Source: Conoideocrella luteorostrata (lineage: Eukaryota > Ascomycota > Sordariomycetes > Hypocreales > Clavicipitaceae). From it: a stretch of DNA of 22,855 nucleotides. Where the stretch lies: the NCBI GenBank assembly GCA_032433595.1, contig JASWJB010000490.1, positions 1 to 22,855 on the forward strand, read 5' to 3'. The position numbers were made by a program, and so were the translations under genes. Positions 21,223 through 22,855 of this stretch are shown here, piece after piece. Below the pieces are notes generated by a model. It was not told the origin of the DNA, made no database searches, and saw only the letters and a list, made by a program, of their open reading frames with translations. Position 1 is the first letter of the stretch; each line of letters begins with the position of its first letter.

Positions 21223-22139
21223 AACCAGCAGAGTCAGCCTACACTTTTGAGCATCAATGTTGTTTTTATTGTTATTATGCTGTGCAGATGTTATGGGAAC
21301 TGGTTAGGACATGAAAGAGAGAGAAAATAAGACATTGGGTATAAAAAGTTGGGAGCAAAATAGAAGAGAAAGCGACTTTATGGGATAAATATTCGGAAAG
21401 GTTTTTCGAAGCGAGCGATCATGCATTGGACGGCGATATTGTTACAGGATACTATTCACACCATCTTTTCTCTGGCTTACTCTCATCACGATACCATGGA
21501 GCGACACGGAGTTACCCGCTTCCAATATACGGAGAAGCAGCATATCATGCGGGCGGAGACATTGAGCTGATGGAGAAAATATTGGGCTTCTTGGGTAAAC
21601 TCTTGACTGGACAGGGTACTAATGGGCCTGACGGGCTGGATAGGATAATATGGCGATCATGAACTTTGTATGAAGATGGACATGGCTGGATAAGACAAAA
21701 AGGCATTTGATAGAGCCGAAAGGCATAATTGAGCATACTTTACTGACTAGTAGTTAATTTTGATTATTGACTCCGATGTGGATATTGTCAATGCTGGACC
21801 ATGAGTGTCACATGTACTCGTGCGGCAAGCTCTCTGTTGACGTTTTAACCACAATGGGAGATTCTACATGGCCGAACCAAAGCTCTCGACACCCTTCTCG
21901 AATAAATGCGAACCACCATCGGCCAATACGCCAAACCCGGCTCTCCGCTGGTCTCAAACCGCCCACATATTCATTCCTTAGCCTGTGATGGCTGCATGGG
22001 TCCTCGGTATTGTTTCTCCGTAACAGCTCCAGTACAGGCCATCCATGGTCGTTGCTCTGTTCTCAGTTTCTAAACATCTGACGACTTTTGACTTTCTGTC
22101 TTGAAAGTTGGATGTTTTCGATATTCTTAGCGGTCCCAT
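21223..22139. other. Intergenic region between convergent genes
   Basis: The 917-nt gap holds the 3' ends of the plus-strand Myb-like gene and the minus-strand Trm9 gene. The first 200 nt are A/T- and purine-rich (for example GAAAGAGAGAGAAAATAAG near 21312-21330), as expected of a 3' UTR. I see no gene here; the longest frames are short and unlike any family. Confidence 0.6.
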
Positions 22140-22808
22140 TCAGGATTTGTTCTTTAAAATCACCCACCAATTATCCTTCTCGTAGCCACTCTCACAAACC
22201 TCACCCCCCGCCTGCCTCACATCCTCTTCCAGTTCGCCTTCCCTATACAAGTGATAATATCGCTGGTACGTTTCATCCGGCGTGTTTCCCTTTTTTCTCA
22301 TCACCCACGGCACCAAGGTATCCTGTTCCGAGCCCTCACCCCACCCCCTGCGGCTGCTCTCCTGCTCCAGCGCCCACACGTAGATGAGCGCCTTGCCCTG
22401 TTTGGAAAGACACTCCAACAAGGCGGCGATGGCGTCCTGGCGGCGCTGCCTGGTGGACAGATGATGGATCACGGCTATGCAGATGACAAAATCTACTGAC
22501 GAGGAGCGGTAGGGCAAGGAGAGGGAGTCCGCCGTGATGGCTTGGGCCTTGTAGTTGTTGGCCCGGGCGAGTTTGACGAGCGCCGGGGAGCGGTCAGAGG
22601 CGAGGATGTGAAGGGATGGGTTCACGGGAATGTACTTCCCGTTGCCGCAGCCTATGTCGAGCCCGATGGAGCCGGGGGGCAGGGCCGTGAGGAACTGCGT
22701 GATGAAGGGCCATGGCTTGTGGCGGGTAGCGCTGAAATGGGGCGCTATGGCTTCGTACACGGAGTGGACGTGAGTGTCTTCGTAGGCGGTAGGGGAGGAG
22801 GATGTCAT
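22140..22808 (-). CDS. TRM9: tRNA (carboxymethyluridine(34)-5-O)-methyltransferase Trm9
   Basis: A single uninterrupted frame encodes 222 residues. Trm9, with its small partner Trm112, uses S-adenosylmethionine to methylate 5-carboxymethyluridine at the wobble position of certain tRNAs in the cytoplasm, forming mcm5U after the Elongator step. The N-terminus has the family block VYEAIAPHFSATRHKPWP (residues 17-34). Rossmann motif I is LDIGCGNGKY (50-59), the acidic strand-2 residue is D72, motif ADSLSLPY is at 93-100, and DFVICIAVIHHLS (106-118) is motif IV with its following helix. The C-terminal YEKDNWWVIL (209-218) is also typical. It is shorter than the 279-residue yeast enzyme but has all the core motifs. 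The ATG at 22808 is the only sensible start. Only 47 nt of upstream sequence is in the window, including a GGATTA-type repeat. Confidence 0.95.
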   Translation of the reverse strand: MTSSSPTAYEDTHVHSVYEAIAPHFSATRHKPWPFITQFLTALPPGSIGLDIGCGNGKYIPVNPSLHILASDRSPALVKLARANNYKAQAITADSLSLPYRSSSVDFVICIAVIHHLSTRQRRQDAIAALLECLSKQGKALIYVWALEQESSRRGWGEGSEQDTLVPWVMRKKGNTPDETYQRYYHLYREGELEEDVRQAGGEVCESGYEKDNWWVILKNKS

Positions 22809-22811
22809 GGT

Positions 22812-22838
22812 GGGATTGGGATTAGGATTAGGATTAGG
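22812..22838. repeat. Telomere-like (G/A)GGATT repeat in the Trm9 leader
   Basis: Four units plus a partial unit lie 4-30 nt upstream of the Trm9 ATG. On the coding strand it reads as CCTAAT and CCCAAT units. The unit differs by one base from the fungal telomere repeat TTAGGG. Confidence 0.8.
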
Positions 22839-22855
22839 TTGTATGGGTTTCGACG

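Overview
The window looks like nuclear DNA of a filamentous ascomycete. It has short GT-AG introns (about 57-150 nt, one with a perfect TACTAAC branch point), compact CT-rich leaders and Pezizomycotina-type protein families. Sordariomycetes, probably Hypocreales, is my inference from protein style and from a dispersed TACGGAGTA intergenic motif. No rRNA, tRNA, CRISPR, virus or intact transposon was recognised.

Three genes lie on the minus strand in the left half. The first (936-2725) is a nine-exon gene whose spliced product is a seven-helix membrane protein with a Ser/Thr-rich tail; every exon junction keeps frame. The second (3660-5388) is a three-exon PA-TM-RING type E3 ubiquitin ligase with a signal peptide, lumenal domain, one membrane helix and a C-terminal RING-H2. 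The third (8138-9445) is tubulin-folding cofactor B (Alf1/TBCB), with an N-terminal ubiquitin-like domain and a C-terminal CAP-Gly domain split by an unusually long 579-nt intron.

From about 9.45 to 19.1 kb I find no convincing gene. This gene-poor stretch and the 2.75-kb spacer at 5.4-8.1 kb carry many copies of TACGGAGTA or its complement, some fused into perfect palindromes, together with microsatellites and C-runs.

The right end holds a plus-strand Myb/SANT-like DNA-binding protein (at least 20192-21222, 5' end unresolved), converging on a minus-strand tRNA wobble-uridine methyltransferase, Trm9 (22140-22808). The five genes do not form an obvious pathway or cluster. They are mostly housekeeping or regulatory genes: protein quality control, microtubule biogenesis, transcription, tRNA modification, and an uncharacterised membrane protein.

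I found no clear new biological system. The most useful results are the reconstructed seven-helix protein, the dispersed palindrome-forming motif, the gene desert ahead of the Myb gene, and two gene-structure oddities: a RING zinc-ligand codon split by an intron, and a Myb reading frame open far upstream without an ATG.
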